Shown: positions 9,279 through 19,994 of the stretch, in pieces
Layout of the letters: every line of letters begins with the position of its first letter
Numbering within the stretch: the stretch's first letter is position 1
Source: Bacteroidota bacterium
GTDB lineage: Bacteria; Bacteroidota; Bacteroidia; Chitinophagales; Chitinophagaceae
Assembly (NCBI GenBank): GCA_028875875.1
Contig: JAGWUV010000008.1
Location: 40,859 to 104,858 of the forward strand
Reading direction: 5' to 3'
Length of the DNA: 64,000 nt
The notes under the pieces: generated by a model
What the model saw: only the letters and a program-made list of their open reading frames with translations
What the model was told of the DNA's origin: nothing
Database searches by the model: none
Program-made: the position numbers and the translations under genes

Positions 9279-11885
9279 TTATTGGCAGATCACTTTCCTT
9301 ACTGCTTTCTGTTTTCCTACCTTTACTTCTAAGAAGTATATACCCTTAGGCAAATCGGCAGAAGAAACAAAAGCATTGATGGCATTTGTTTTGCCTAATG
9401 AAAAAACTTTGACAGACTGGCCGCTTGTATTACACAAACGAATATCACTTTGCATTGCTTCCGGAGCAGCATATTTGATTGTCCATCCTTTGTAACTATT
9501 GAGAATTGAGATATTGTTCAACTGTTGCTCTTCTTTCACCGAAACAAAAGCTTTTGCATTAAGTACAATTACAAATCTTTCTGCAACAACCTGATCCGTA
9601 CCTTCAACATCAAGAATCACTTCCTCATCTTTTTTTAACGGTGTTTGCTGAGCGGTAAGCCTGTCCATCACATATCCATCCACGTCTTTTCCGGCAAAGC
9701 CCTGCATTTTCACTTTTAATACGTATCTATCGGGATTCAGCAAACTTGTGTGCAGCAAAATGGTATCAGAAGAAAATAACAAACTACGTCCTTCCGCTGC
9801 TAAGATTTGATCATGTTTACTTTTAATGAACAGATTGTCTGCCGGGTTATACAGTTTATCTATTCCGTATGAAGCATGTGAAAAATTATTGCTGTAAATA
9901 ACTAAAGCCTTATCTGCCGCAGCCTCAGTAGCTTTATTTTCATACAAGAATAAACCTACTGTTACAATACCCTTCGATTCTTCCTTATCAAATACCGAGA
10001 TACTATTATTTGAAGCGGTGCTACTCTTGGCGCTTTCATCAAACTGAACAATCGGAGATAAAGCCTTGGTTCTAACAAAGAACGATTGACCACTTTGTAT
10101 ATACCTGCTTACAGATCCAACGGCACCAGTATTTCCCGCTGTTCCCAATGTAACTGAATAATATGTATATCCGCCTTTACTGCCCGTATTGCTAACATTG
10201 GGATCCCATATGTAATAGTAATCCTCTATGTTTGAAGATGCGGTGCTTATTGCATGCCAATCAATAGCGCAGGCATAAGGATTACCGATCAAAGAATAAT
10301 TACCTATAACATTACTTAGCAAGGTTGAAGCATTTACGTTGGTTCCTGTGCCGCTGGTATTGAACACCTGTGTACCGTTAATCAGTGTTCCTGTAGCGCT
10401 TAGTGTTACTGCATTAGCGGTAGAAGAATTATTATTAAGGTTAATGGATCTGTCGCCACGGATCATGATCCTGTACCCTTTACCACAAAGCAGGTTCGTT
10501 GCATTGGTATTCGTAAGAGCTGTCCAGCTTTGATTTGTGCCAGATGCATCAAAAGTAAACATAGAGGCTGCACCCGTAGCTGTATTATCAAAACCTGTAG
10601 CTGCATCTATCGTTCCACTCGTTCCTAGATTACCCGTAATATGTGTGTTTTGTTGCCAATTATTGGAAATATAGGTAGCCGTTGTAACAGGAGAAGCCAG
10701 TAACCTAAAGGCACGTCTGGCAGGAATATACCTCTGCACAGTTACTTTGGTAGCATTGTTTAATGTACCAGCAATGGTTCCTATGGCAGCATTTCCGTTT
10801 GCATTAGATTGAATAATGACGTTTTGATTATTAAGATCAACCGTGCCTCCATTGGCAACAGTTAATACAGACAAAGGCCTTATTAATAAAGAAGTTCCGC
10901 TGCCAACACCAAAGCTTGAACCGGAAGGAATGTTAAATTCTGTAGAAGATAGACCATCTCCAATTACAAGAGCAGAACCTGTTCCGTTTACCGTCCAATT
11001 GGTACTGATTGTTGCTGCTGAGCGGTTCTGGATGGCATATAAAGAAAAATTAGAATTAAAGGAAGAAGGGGTAGTTCCGGAAGAGCCATCACTGTTTGTT
11101 GTCCACGTAGTTAACTGATCTAAAGCACCCGTTGATGCAGAATAAAAATTATTAATCGGATCGATCAGTATGTTGGAGATATCAATCGTTTCAGTTCCGC
11201 TGCTGATCACAAATTTTATATCAGTAATGTTCTGGGAAGGTGTTTCTACCGCAACATCATTAAAAAGTTTTGCAGATCCCGCCCAAATATCAGCTTTATC
11301 GTTTGCAACTGATTCAATACTTCCATCCGGAGCAAAATAATATAATAAGGCACCTGAATTATTCATTGCCCAGGTGATAGTTTGTGTCCCGCTCAAAGTG
11401 ACACTGGTGTTGGTGTTGGTGTTTTTGTTGGAGATATCTTTGATTTGAAAAGCCCCTTCGGTAGTGGTAGTGTTGATAGAAAAGCGGGCATACACATTGG
11501 CATTGCTTTCCGTAGTATTGGCTGTAGCAAAACCGCTTCCTACCTGGAATACAGCCACAGAGGTAGCCGCCGTAGCAGAACCGCTAACCGCCAGATCTAA
11601 CTTATAAATAATAGCCGATGGCACTGGTGAAAAATCTGTGGTACGGGAAAAAGACCCCTTGTTAATTCCTCCTGTACTCACAAACCTCAACTTGTTAGAC
11701 TGAACAGAAACTGTTACACTCGAACCGGATGAACCAATTGCATTAAACTGTCCGTTCGAGGGAGAACTGTTGTTCACATAAGAACTGAGCGATGAAGAAC
11801 TGGAAAAATCTTGCTTCAATAATTGAGCATTAGCCGTTGCTGTTAACAAGCATAACAGGGTCGTTTGGATTTTTAGACACCTCAT
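9279..11885 (-). CDS. Secreted T9SS type A sorting domain protein
   Basis: An 868-residue secreted protein with signal peptide MRCLKIQTTLLCLLTATANA. The ATG at 11885 is used; the frame opens two codons earlier at a TTG. The body is Ser/Thr/Asn/Gly-rich and beta-predicted, with low-complexity stretches. Around residues 340-400 there is a pectin-lyase-like string (SVLTVANGGTVDLNNQNVIIQS), as in Bacteroidota surface proteins. The last about 75 residues form a type A sorting domain (ISILNSYKGWTIKY, CNTSGQSVKVF, LPKGIYFLEVKVGKQKAVRKV). It lies downstream of sprA on the same strand and upstream of the PID-CTERM-like small gene. Enzymatic activity cannot be recognised. Confidence 0.85.
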   Translation of the reverse strand: MRCLKIQTTLLCLLTATANAQLLKQDFSSSSSLSSYVNNSSPSNGQFNAIGSSGSSVTVSVQSNKLRFVSTGGINKGSFSRTTDFSPVPSAIIYKLDLAVSGSATAATSVAVFQVGSGFATANTTESNANVYARFSINTTTTEGAFQIKDISNKNTNTNTSVTLSGTQTITWAMNNSGALLYYFAPDGSIESVANDKADIWAGSAKLFNDVAVETPSQNITDIKFVISSGTETIDISNILIDPINNFYSASTGALDQLTTWTTNSDGSSGTTPSSFNSNFSLYAIQNRSAATISTNWTVNGTGSALVIGDGLSSTEFNIPSGSSFGVGSGTSLLIRPLSVLTVANGGTVDLNNQNVIIQSNANGNAAIGTIAGTLNNATKVTVQRYIPARRAFRLLASPVTTATYISNNWQQNTHITGNLGTSGTIDAATGFDNTATGAASMFTFDASGTNQSWTALTNTNATNLLCGKGYRIMIRGDRSINLNNNSSTANAVTLSATGTLINGTQVFNTSGTGTNVNASTLLSNVIGNYSLIGNPYACAIDWHAISTASSNIEDYYYIWDPNVSNTGSKGGYTYYSVTLGTAGNTGAVGSVSRYIQSGQSFFVRTKALSPIVQFDESAKSSTASNNSISVFDKEESKGIVTVGLFLYENKATEAAADKALVIYSNNFSHASYGIDKLYNPADNLFIKSKHDQILAAEGRSLLFSSDTILLHTSLLNPDRYVLKVKMQGFAGKDVDGYVMDRLTAQQTPLKKDEEVILDVEGTDQVVAERFVIVLNAKAFVSVKEEQQLNNISILNSYKGWTIKYAAPEAMQSDIRLCNTSGQSVKVFSLGKTNAINAFVSSADLPKGIYFLEVKVGKQKAVRKVICQ

Positions 11886-11987
11886 AAGCAAATTTTTGGG
11901 TTAAAGAATGACTGAGGGGATTTGCTATGAGATGAATAAATGTATTAACTAATTTTTAATTAAAAAAATTAAATTTATAACTACTAT

Positions 11988-14900
11988 TTAAGGAGCCAGT
12001 GACACACGTACCTGTACACCGGCACTGGTAACAATAGTAGGAGCTGATGTAGAAATATAGGGCGTAACCCTTCGCTGATCGAAGAAAAACTTCAGGTTGA
12101 TCCGGTTATTATACACATAATCAATAGATGGCTGTATGGTTACCACTCTTTGCCCGCCAGTTCCATAAGCATTCGCCTGGTCTAACCGGCTATTGCTCGT
12201 AGCATCATTACGCATTGAAAGATCCAGCTTAAGACTCAAATCGTTTTGCAGCTTGGAAGATTTCATTCCCGGCAATTTAAAAGGCAGTCGCAAGCCTCTT
12301 TTTTTCCAATTAAACCCAGCAACCCATTCTGTACTATTGGTTTCACTTAACTGGTAATCGATAAGGCTCAAGCTCATTTGCCTGCTTTTTTTGTACTCGA
12401 ACTTCAGATTTAGTTGCCGTTTGGTTGTTACATCAATACCGATCAACGGACTAAACTGTTCTTGTATTGTAATATTGGGAACAAGGTAAAAAGGAATATA
12501 GTTGCCACTTACCGTATCAATAAATCCCGGAGCTCCATACCTGAAAGGATCCTGGTATAAAAGTGCACTCGCAAAACTATTCATGCTCAAAGTTCCACTG
12601 TAAGCATGCGTTATGTTCACAGAAGAGAATATCCTTGATAAGAAAGGTACTTTACTCAACCCTGTATAATTCAATCTCCAATTGGGTTTTGGAAGATAGC
12701 CACTGAAAGGGTTTGACTTAATATTAGAATTACTTCCTTTTAACAAGGAAATTGTGTTGGGATCTTTTTTAGTGTATGCGGCAAGAAATGAAGGGATCAA
12801 TACATCCTGTGCATAGCGCCCATATCCGGTTGCATAACCATCTGCCGTGTACGTTGGGTTCAACTTCCAATATCCGTTTTGCTGTGCCACCCGATTAGAG
12901 ATGATTAAACGATTATTTTCAAACTGTTTAAACGTTGCAGAGACTTCATTAGGATTTGTTTTCCGAAATAAGGTTTCGAACGAGATAAAAGAAACACTAA
13001 AACCACCACTTGCATACGGATTTAAATGTTGTTGTTTTAATCCCGAATTAGTAGAGTCTTTAAATAACTCCGTGTATTCTTTATTGAAACTTTTCTCGAA
13101 ATTAACATCTATGGTAAGTTCCCGTATAGGTTCCAGCTGGGCTGCCAGCCTGAACTTTTGTTCAAAGTTCTGCCTGTACAAATAGTTGAAGGTGCTGTCT
13201 CTTGTTATCAGGCCCTGTGCTGCTTTTCTATTCAGCCAGTTTGAGTCAGGTTGCCTTCCAAACACATAATCCAATCCCGGCTGAAAAGTTCTCCAGTTTT
13301 GCCCTAATGCTTGTGTACTATCCATCCAACCGGGAACACGGCTGTGATAATTTTCAGCATAATCGATCGATACATTTTTAACCATCGTAAGCAGATGGCC
13401 TGTAACCTTCTCTACACTGCCCAATTGAGGCATACCGCTGTTTTTTTGTAATCGCTCCGCTATTCTGACATCCCGTTTTTGCCGCCGCCATTTTCGGAGT
13501 GCTTCCCTCTTCTTCTTTCCATGCAATCCTTTTATTACTTCATCCCTGGGTAAAATGGTGATCCCTAATGGATTACTTCCCGGTTTGTTTGTATTGCTTC
13601 TAACGGAAGCGGATTTAGGTGGTGGAGCATTATTTAAAGCCCTTAGCCATCTTGATTTTGCATAGAGCCTGTTAAAATCGAACTGTGTACTAAAATTATT
13701 CTCCTGGCTATTCTCTAAAGTATTACCCAAAGTAGTAGCAAGTAAACTGGCACCTATCCAATTATAGCTTGTGGCATACGTATACCTGGCAATGATCCAG
13801 TCTGTCAACGGGAATTTATTTAACGGCAAAGTATAACTGAGTGTGGCTCTTTGCTGATACATGGTATTCCTTCCACCTTTGAGAAAGTTTTGTAATACGG
13901 AGTCTTTTTTATTCTTCGTATTTAATAACCCATAAGGTTCATCAATTCTTGCATTGTCTGTAGCAGAAAAGTCTAAATTAAGTGAGCGTGCCAGGTCCCA
14001 TCGCATGTTATAATACCTGTCGAACGTAAAATACTTGTCGTAAGTCGTATCAACAGTAACAACCTGGGTTGACTGTTGATCTGTATTGATGATACGCGGA
14101 ATAAATTGTCCCATCTGCCTGTTTATATCAGCTCTGAAGCTTAGTAAGGAGGGTTGTGGATTAAAGTTAAAATCTCTAACCAATCCATACCACGCACTCC
14201 TGCTTTTGATCACTTTTTTAAAAGGCTCTATATATTTTGATGGATGATTGTATGTATAACCAAGTCCTGCTCTCCATTTAACCAGATCATTTTTTAAAAC
14301 AGTAGGATTACTGGATTCTGTTCTCGTATACGAATAACTAACATCAAAATTGCTGATACTCCACAAACGGATCTTCCCCTTGGGCATAACACGAACATTG
14401 GTAAAGTTGATCGTTTTGATGGTTGTTTGATCGATAGCCGCATTCCTGATAGAATCTCTTGCAGCTCTTGATTTGGCGGCACTCAGTTTGTCCTTGTACA
14501 ATATATCCTGATCGAAAGGATCATATTGTGGTGTATGTACCGTTCTGTTGATGCTGGCATACACAGGTATGGATAGCCTTGCTTTTTTAGGTACCAGTTT
14601 ACCGGCATCCAAAGTTGCGGCGGCATCAAACTGAACCATATTATCCCTTGCCCTATCGTTTATATGTGATTCCAATGAACCCCATCCCTGTGTATAAGTA
14701 TTGGCCGACACAGATATCTTTCCTAAATCCGCCAGCGTTAGATCAACCCTTCCTAACGCAGCATAGGCACCCTTTTCGTTGATCTGTGACAATCTTAATT
14801 CATCTACCCATGCTTCGGCATTTAATGCAGAGATATTTCCATCTTTTGCATTTTCTACTGCAATTAAAATTCCGGTTACCTGGCCTAAGTTGGGATTTCC

Positions 14901-17900
14901 TAAAACACTCATCATCCTATTATTCACCAACTCCCTGTAAATAGTACTTACGGATGCACTGCTATTGTTGTTCCTCCGTTGTTTTAGCTGTACCAAGTCC
15001 TGTAAAGTAAGATCAAGATTATTTTCAGCAGGCCATACCTGTAAAGCACTTGTAGCACTATAAGAGCCCGGAGGCGTTATTTTCAGCGGAATTTTAATTT
15101 CGTAATAGTTGTTTAGAAAATCCTGACCTATGCGAATAACCAAATTCAGTTCATTATCTTTCACAGGTACTTGCCCAACCACACTTTCGGCATGTGCGAA
15201 CATAGACAGTTTACCATAGTTACGCATGTCTAAATTCACCGTTTTAAATACACCTCTTGCTTCTCCATCATTAAGGTTACGAACCTGTAAACTAAGCGAC
15301 TGTTCATTCTGCAAAATATTAATACCGTTGTTGCTCAACTGCTGAACCCTTTCTATACCCGGAGGAATTACATAGTTTACCGGTGTTCTGCTACTGTTCT
15401 CTTCGATATTTACGGCGAGTGTATTAAATGATGTTGTACTATTATTTATAGGCGTATAAGAACCTGTTGTATCTAGCTGGTAGGTGAATTGGCGCCACTG
15501 GTTTCTTACAAGATCTAACTTGGCAAAACGTAAAACAGCAGAATCCTGAAAATCAGTCATATACATCCGTAAAAAACGAATAGATTTAAAATCGGGGATA
15601 TTACCAACCTTCCGTATATAATCCCTGATCGGCACACGAAACAAATACCAGTTCTCTGTACCAACATGATTATCTGCATACTGTACACTTACTACCCGCT
15701 TATCGGTTATGTATTTTGTAACCCCTACATCCATCCCGGGCTTAAGGTCAATCTCGTACTCGTAATATTGCTCAGTTTCGTTTAAAGAATTATCCCTGTT
15801 CAAATCTTCATTATCAGGATACAAAGTAGCTGCCGGAGAAAACTGTGAAGTACCTGTAGCGATGGGAGAGTTTCCCTGGGGATTATTATAATTCTTATAC
15901 CTTCCCAGAATCCCAGTTTTATTAGCATCGAACTGTCCATCCCTGTACCAAACATAATCATCATTAGACGGATCTTTTATAGCATGCTGGTACAAAGGAG
16001 AAGAGGTTCCGAAATTGGTAGCTACCTGGGTTAAGTAATTGCTTCTTTTTCTTCTTTCACCATCATCATCTAATCCATCAAAACCTACATCCTGGTAAGG
16101 CCTGTCGTTGGGATCATTACTAAACGCTTGTGTGATCTGTATCGGATTCACAGGTGTTTTCCCCCATGCGTTCGTACTATCCACAGCAGCAGGAGAATTA
16201 GGCGTATTAAGTCCATTCTCATAAAAACGCCTTCCATCTTTCAAAATATCCTCACTGATACTTCCCAGGTTTAAGAACAATTTACCGCCGGTACTGCCCG
16301 GGTTTTTAATAAAAGGATCTTGTACCCAGAATTCTACAAACTCGAAATTGTTGGTTTCAAAATCGGTTTGATCGATGGCCCGCATGATACCACCCCATCT
16401 GGCTTTAGGATTTCTTAGTTTTCCGTTGGCATCAATTTGAGAAGGATTGGATTCGAAATTATACGGCCCTGGCTCTGTTGGATAATAAGCCATGTCGAAC
16501 GTGGTGGTTAACGTATTGGTGATGTTCAGCGATTGATTCGGGAACAATTCTGTTGTTAATACAGAACGTACGCGGGGGTCACTTAGCTCTGCCAGGTTAC
16601 TTTTTAATGGGTTGTAAATACTGTTCTTGTCTTGCAGGTTCGGTTCAATATTGTACCAGGCCAGTTTAGCCCTGTTCTTTCCATAATCAACAGAATCAGT
16701 TAATGTAGCTTCCGGGAAATTGGGATTTCCCTGGGGTGTTGATGCCAGTGCCCAGGAAGTAAGTGGAAAACGTAAATCTATATCACTTCTCGTTCCTTCA
16801 AAATCATCTACATAAATCAGTCCGTTAGCACCACTTCCAATTTGAGGAGGGTGGCCAGGTTTGAAATAAGCGCCTTCACCATACGCTGTGATGCTCGACA
16901 TGGTTTTGGTTGAATAAAAAGGAAGCTTATCGAGCATTCGCGTTAAAGAAGGCAGGTTTGATTTATAACTAAAATCTGCACCATACATAGTGTTACGGAT
17001 AGGATCTTCTCCATAATTCATTTTAGTAAAGAAGGGTCTTTCATTCAACCGCTCCATGGTTGCACCCAATGCTAATTTTTTATTTACCGCATAATCCAAA
17101 CGCAAGCCTAAAAAACCTCTTTGTTGTAAACCAAAGCCTGCATTATTTTCATATGATACATTCACCGGAATACCGGAATTCAAAATCGCCTGGTTCAAAA
17201 TTTTTACAGTTCCTAAATTATAATCGATGATATAATCAACGCCTTCCGTTAATATTTGCCCGCCTGCATTTACTTTCACGGATCCCTGCGGAATATTAAA
17301 TGCACCTAATGAAATATCGCCACCTCCGGAGCCCTTTACTTGTCCTTGCATTACAAACCGATCGAGGTTAGCATAGGTTTGTGCAATAGCTTTTATCGAA
17401 TCATACAATTGCCTGAAGAGATACTTATCTTTCGTTGCCTGTGCAACACCACCAAAAGCCAGCGTTTCAAGATCGGAGCCAAAAGGTTCCAATACGGGGA
17501 AGATAATTTTGCCTTGTTGCGATAATACCGTAAAACCTTCTACATAATCGAACAAACCATCTGGCTGTGGATCATTACGGCTATTCAATCGGTCTAAATT
17601 CAATATAGATAATAACGGCCTACCATTTACGGCAGTTGCAGCTTCGGGCAGGTACCTTTTCAAGCCACCGCTTGGCTGGTTATACATCACATTCAGCTGA
17701 AAGCCGTCCCTTGTTATTCCTGCAACATCTAATGAATACACATTCTTCATCATCAGTCTCCAAATAGGAAGATCAACTCTTGCAGAAGTTGCTTTTAACA
17801 ACTTTAAGAATAAAACCTTTTGCACACCCTGCGTAGAGTCTAATGCTACATCCTGCGAAAACTCTCCCACCTGGTACACTTTTCCGTTGTATGTATATTG

Positions 17901-19256
17901 ATAAGCAACCGCTAATACATCATCGGGTTGCAACTGAGCATTCAAAGAAAGAAAGCCGATCTGCGGATTGAAATAATATTCATTAGGATTTAACTTTCTT
18001 GCAAATGTTTTTTCATAATCCTGTACCGGCTGCAATCCTCTTGACTGTAGTCTTGAATTGATGAGTGATGGATTACGGTTTGTAACATCTCCCGCCAAAG
18101 AATTATACAACGTGTTAGCTCCATTGTATGGTAGCGGGCTATTTGATAAAGACTGAATGCTATTGTTATAAGGGTTATTTTCACCCAAGTCCATCAAACC
18201 CACAATATCCCTTGCATCGGTTGTGCTTCCATTCCTGTTGGTTACCCAAACTTCTATTCTGAGAATTTGTGCCTGGCTGCGAACCACAGGCAGGTTGCTC
18301 ATGGCATTGTTATAATTGCTTCTGAAATATTGGGCCAGCAAAAAGTGCTTATTCTCTTCATAATCGGATAATTTCTTCTGAAAAGTAGATAGTGCCGCTC
18401 CTCCTTTTAAAGTTTGTGTTTGCTGCTGTGAACGTTGATTGGCTAATGCAGCAGTAATAGATAATTTTCCAAACTGTAACTGTGTTTTTAAACCAAACAA
18501 ATTTTGCGCACTGGGAATGAGCGTTCCTTTAGATTGAAAAGATATATTACCAGCTTCGATACTTCGGATGATCTCATCATCCATTCCCTTATAATCGAGT
18601 TTCAATTGATTAAGGTAATCGAAGGTAGCCAGCGTATTGTAATTGATAGGCAGCTTTAACTTATCACCAATGCTTGCATTTAAGTTAAGATTGGTGTTCA
18701 TATTAAAATCAAAACCACCTGTTTTCCTGGCTCTTTCCGGTAAGGTTGGGTTGAGCGTATTCTGGCCATTATATCCCAATCTTACATCAACACTTCCCTG
18801 CGGTTTAATATCTACCTTTAAACCGTTGGGGCCAACCCCAAATATCCTGTCAAACAACTTATCATACACACGCATCTTAGGCCTTGGGGCTTTCTTATTT
18901 AATAAGGTTAATGCATTGGCTCTTTCCTTAAAGTAATCTTCTTCCGATTGCCTGGAACGAAGTTTATAATATTCTTCAAATGTGAGATAAGTAGGTTTAC
19001 GGTATAAATTTTTACCAACTTTTTCAACGATATAATACTGGTTGGTTTTAGGATCGTATTCTATTTTTTGCTTGATGTAGGAAGTATCACTCAGATCAAA
19101 AGGATTCTTGTTTTTCCAGGCAAAACGATCACCCCTCCTATCGTTAATTGGAAAACGAAGGGAATCATTCGACTGGCCATATATCTTTATGTTACTCAAG
19201 AACAGGATAACAGCAGTCAGTACAAACAGAGGTTTACAATACAATGATCGATTCAA
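11988..19256 (-). CDS. sprA: SprA, T9SS outer-membrane translocon
   Basis: A 2422-residue protein, the normal size for SprA/Sov, the giant single-chain outer-membrane beta-barrel that forms the type IX secretion channel. It has an N-terminal signal sequence (LFVLTAVILFLSNIKIYG) and is rich in Tyr, Asn and aromatic barrel strands throughout, with SprA-typical stretches such as NPFDLSDTSYIKQKIEYDP and TSSITAYGEGAYFKPGHPPQIG. No in-frame ATG or GTG occurs between the upstream in-frame stop and the signal sequence; the likely start is the TTG at 19256, with another TTG at 19244. It follows ruvA by about 40 nt, a common arrangement in Bacteroidota, and is probably transcribed with it. The C-terminus is complete. 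Confidence 0.95.
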   Translation of the reverse strand: MNRSLYCKPLFVLTAVILFLSNIKIYGQSNDSLRFPINDRRGDRFAWKNKNPFDLSDTSYIKQKIEYDPKTNQYYIVEKVGKNLYRKPTYLTFEEYYKLRSRQSEEDYFKERANALTLLNKKAPRPKMRVYDKLFDRIFGVGPNGLKVDIKPQGSVDVRLGYNGQNTLNPTLPERARKTGGFDFNMNTNLNLNASIGDKLKLPINYNTLATFDYLNQLKLDYKGMDDEIIRSIEAGNISFQSKGTLIPSAQNLFGLKTQLQFGKLSITAALANQRSQQQTQTLKGGAALSTFQKKLSDYEENKHFLLAQYFRSNYNNAMSNLPVVRSQAQILRIEVWVTNRNGSTTDARDIVGLMDLGENNPYNNSIQSLSNSPLPYNGANTLYNSLAGDVTNRNPSLINSRLQSRGLQPVQDYEKTFARKLNPNEYYFNPQIGFLSLNAQLQPDDVLAVAYQYTYNGKVYQVGEFSQDVALDSTQGVQKVLFLKLLKATSARVDLPIWRLMMKNVYSLDVAGITRDGFQLNVMYNQPSGGLKRYLPEAATAVNGRPLLSILNLDRLNSRNDPQPDGLFDYVEGFTVLSQQGKIIFPVLEPFGSDLETLAFGGVAQATKDKYLFRQLYDSIKAIAQTYANLDRFVMQGQVKGSGGGDISLGAFNIPQGSVKVNAGGQILTEGVDYIIDYNLGTVKILNQAILNSGIPVNVSYENNAGFGLQQRGFLGLRLDYAVNKKLALGATMERLNERPFFTKMNYGEDPIRNTMYGADFSYKSNLPSLTRMLDKLPFYSTKTMSSITAYGEGAYFKPGHPPQIGSGANGLIYVDDFEGTRSDIDLRFPLTSWALASTPQGNPNFPEATLTDSVDYGKNRAKLAWYNIEPNLQDKNSIYNPLKSNLAELSDPRVRSVLTTELFPNQSLNITNTLTTTFDMAYYPTEPGPYNFESNPSQIDANGKLRNPKARWGGIMRAIDQTDFETNNFEFVEFWVQDPFIKNPGSTGGKLFLNLGSISEDILKDGRRFYENGLNTPNSPAAVDSTNAWGKTPVNPIQITQAFSNDPNDRPYQDVGFDGLDDDGERRKRSNYLTQVATNFGTSSPLYQHAIKDPSNDDYVWYRDGQFDANKTGILGRYKNYNNPQGNSPIATGTSQFSPAATLYPDNEDLNRDNSLNETEQYYEYEIDLKPGMDVGVTKYITDKRVVSVQYADNHVGTENWYLFRVPIRDYIRKVGNIPDFKSIRFLRMYMTDFQDSAVLRFAKLDLVRNQWRQFTYQLDTTGSYTPINNSTTSFNTLAVNIEENSSRTPVNYVIPPGIERVQQLSNNGINILQNEQSLSLQVRNLNDGEARGVFKTVNLDMRNYGKLSMFAHAESVVGQVPVKDNELNLVIRIGQDFLNNYYEIKIPLKITPPGSYSATSALQVWPAENNLDLTLQDLVQLKQRRNNNSSASVSTIYRELVNNRMMSVLGNPNLGQVTGILIAVENAKDGNISALNAEAWVDELRLSQINEKGAYAALGRVDLTLADLGKISVSANTYTQGWGSLESHINDRARDNMVQFDAAATLDAGKLVPKKARLSIPVYASINRTVHTPQYDPFDQDILYKDKLSAAKSRAARDSIRNAAIDQTTIKTINFTNVRVMPKGKIRLWSISNFDVSYSYTRTESSNPTVLKNDLVKWRAGLGYTYNHPSKYIEPFKKVIKSRSAWYGLVRDFNFNPQPSLLSFRADINRQMGQFIPRIINTDQQSTQVVTVDTTYDKYFTFDRYYNMRWDLARSLNLDFSATDNARIDEPYGLLNTKNKKDSVLQNFLKGGRNTMYQQRATLSYTLPLNKFPLTDWIIARYTYATSYNWIGASLLATTLGNTLENSQENNFSTQFDFNRLYAKSRWLRALNNAPPPKSASVRSNTNKPGSNPLGITILPRDEVIKGLHGKKKREALRKWRRQKRDVRIAERLQKNSGMPQLGSVEKVTGHLLTMVKNVSIDYAENYHSRVPGWMDSTQALGQNWRTFQPGLDYVFGRQPDSNWLNRKAAQGLITRDSTFNYLYRQNFEQKFRLAAQLEPIRELTIDVNFEKSFNKEYTELFKDSTNSGLKQQHLNPYASGGFSVSFISFETLFRKTNPNEVSATFKQFENNRLIISNRVAQQNGYWKLNPTYTADGYATGYGRYAQDVLIPSFLAAYTKKDPNTISLLKGSNSNIKSNPFSGYLPKPNWRLNYTGLSKVPFLSRIFSSVNITHAYSGTLSMNSFASALLYQDPFRYGAPGFIDTVSGNYIPFYLVPNITIQEQFSPLIGIDVTTKRQLNLKFEYKKSRQMSLSLIDYQLSETNSTEWVAGFNWKKRGLRLPFKLPGMKSSKLQNDLSLKLDLSMRNDATSNSRLDQANAYGTGGQRVVTIQPSIDYVYNNRINLKFFFDQRRVTPYISTSAPTIVTSAGVQVRVSLAP

Positions 19257-19295
19257 ACAAATAGCCTTGGTTACGTAGAAGTTTTCCCTATAAGC

Positions 19296-19877
19296 TTATA
19301 AATTTTTAAGTGCGAGTTTTATAATTTGCTCTAAAGATAGTTCACTATTGGATACGGTGATCTTTTTAACGGCCTGTTCTGCCTGTGGCCGGCCAATTCC
19401 CAAGGATGCCAGGGCTGTAATGGCATCAGTTTCAAGACTATTAACAGGGAGGGCTCCCGGTGTTGTTTCCAGGCTTTGTTTGCCAAGTTTGTCTCTTAAT
19501 TCAACCACCAGTCGTTCCGCCGTTTTTTTCCCAATTCCTTTGATCGTAGCTAAAAGCTGTGTATTCCCCTGCACAATAGCCCTGCTGATTTCCTCCGGCT
19601 TCATCCCCGATAACATCATCCTGGCGGTAGCTGCTCCAATACCTGAAACGCTGATGAGTTGCAGGAATATATCTTTTTCAGCCAGGTCTGCAAAACCGTA
19701 AAAAGTCTGACTATTTTCAGTGATATGCAGGTAGGTTTGTAACATGCCGCTTTCTTTGTCGGCAATAGCCGAATAGGTATTTAGGCTGATCTGTAGATCA
19801 TATCCCACACCATTCACATCCACAATTACATGAGACGGTGATTTTACTGCAAAATTGCCTCTAACAAATGCTATCAT
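19296..19877 (-). CDS. ruvA: Holliday junction branch migration protein RuvA
   Basis: Binds four-way junctions as a tetramer and recruits the RuvB motor. From ATG 19877 the product is 193 residues, beginning [14 protein letters not shown], the canonical RuvA N-terminus; the open frame extends 9 codons further to 19904 but that stretch contains a promoter box. The N-terminal OB fold is followed by helix-hairpin-helix motifs with [12 protein letters not shown] and [19 protein letters not shown], and by a short domain III for RuvB contact. sprA follows on the same strand. The partner ruvB is in this window but unlinked, at 56.7-57.7 kb. Confidence 0.95.
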   Translation of the reverse strand: MIAFVRGNFAVKSPSHVIVDVNGVGYDLQISLNTYSAIADKESGMLQTYLHITENSQTFYGFADLAEKDIFLQLISVSGIGAATARMMLSGMKPEEISRAIVQGNTQLLATIKGIGKKTAERLVVELRDKLGKQSLETTPGALPVNSLETDAITALASLGIGRPQAEQAVKKITVSNSELSLEQIIKLALKNL

Positions 19878-19886
19878 AATTACCAT

Positions 19887-19894
19887 CAAAAGTA
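19887..19894 (-). promoter_or_regulatory. Bacteroidota -7 box for ruvA-sprA
   Basis: TACTTTTG on the minus strand matches TAnnTTTG. Its end is about 10 nt upstream of the RuvA ATG at 19877, implying a very short leader and excluding the longer ORF start at 19904. No convincing -33 TTG is seen. Confidence 0.5.
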
Positions 19895-19994
19895 TGGTTT
19901 TCATTCATATGTGCTATGCATGAAAACCCATTTCCCCCGCTCTGAAATAATTTCAGATATTTGTGCCCAATTTTTAGAACCAGTTAAGTACATC

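Noticed and set aside
11886..11987. AT-only inverted repeat between sprA and the type A cargo gene
   Set aside because: TAATTTTT / AAAAATTA contains no G-C pairs; low-complexity sequence gives such repeats by chance.
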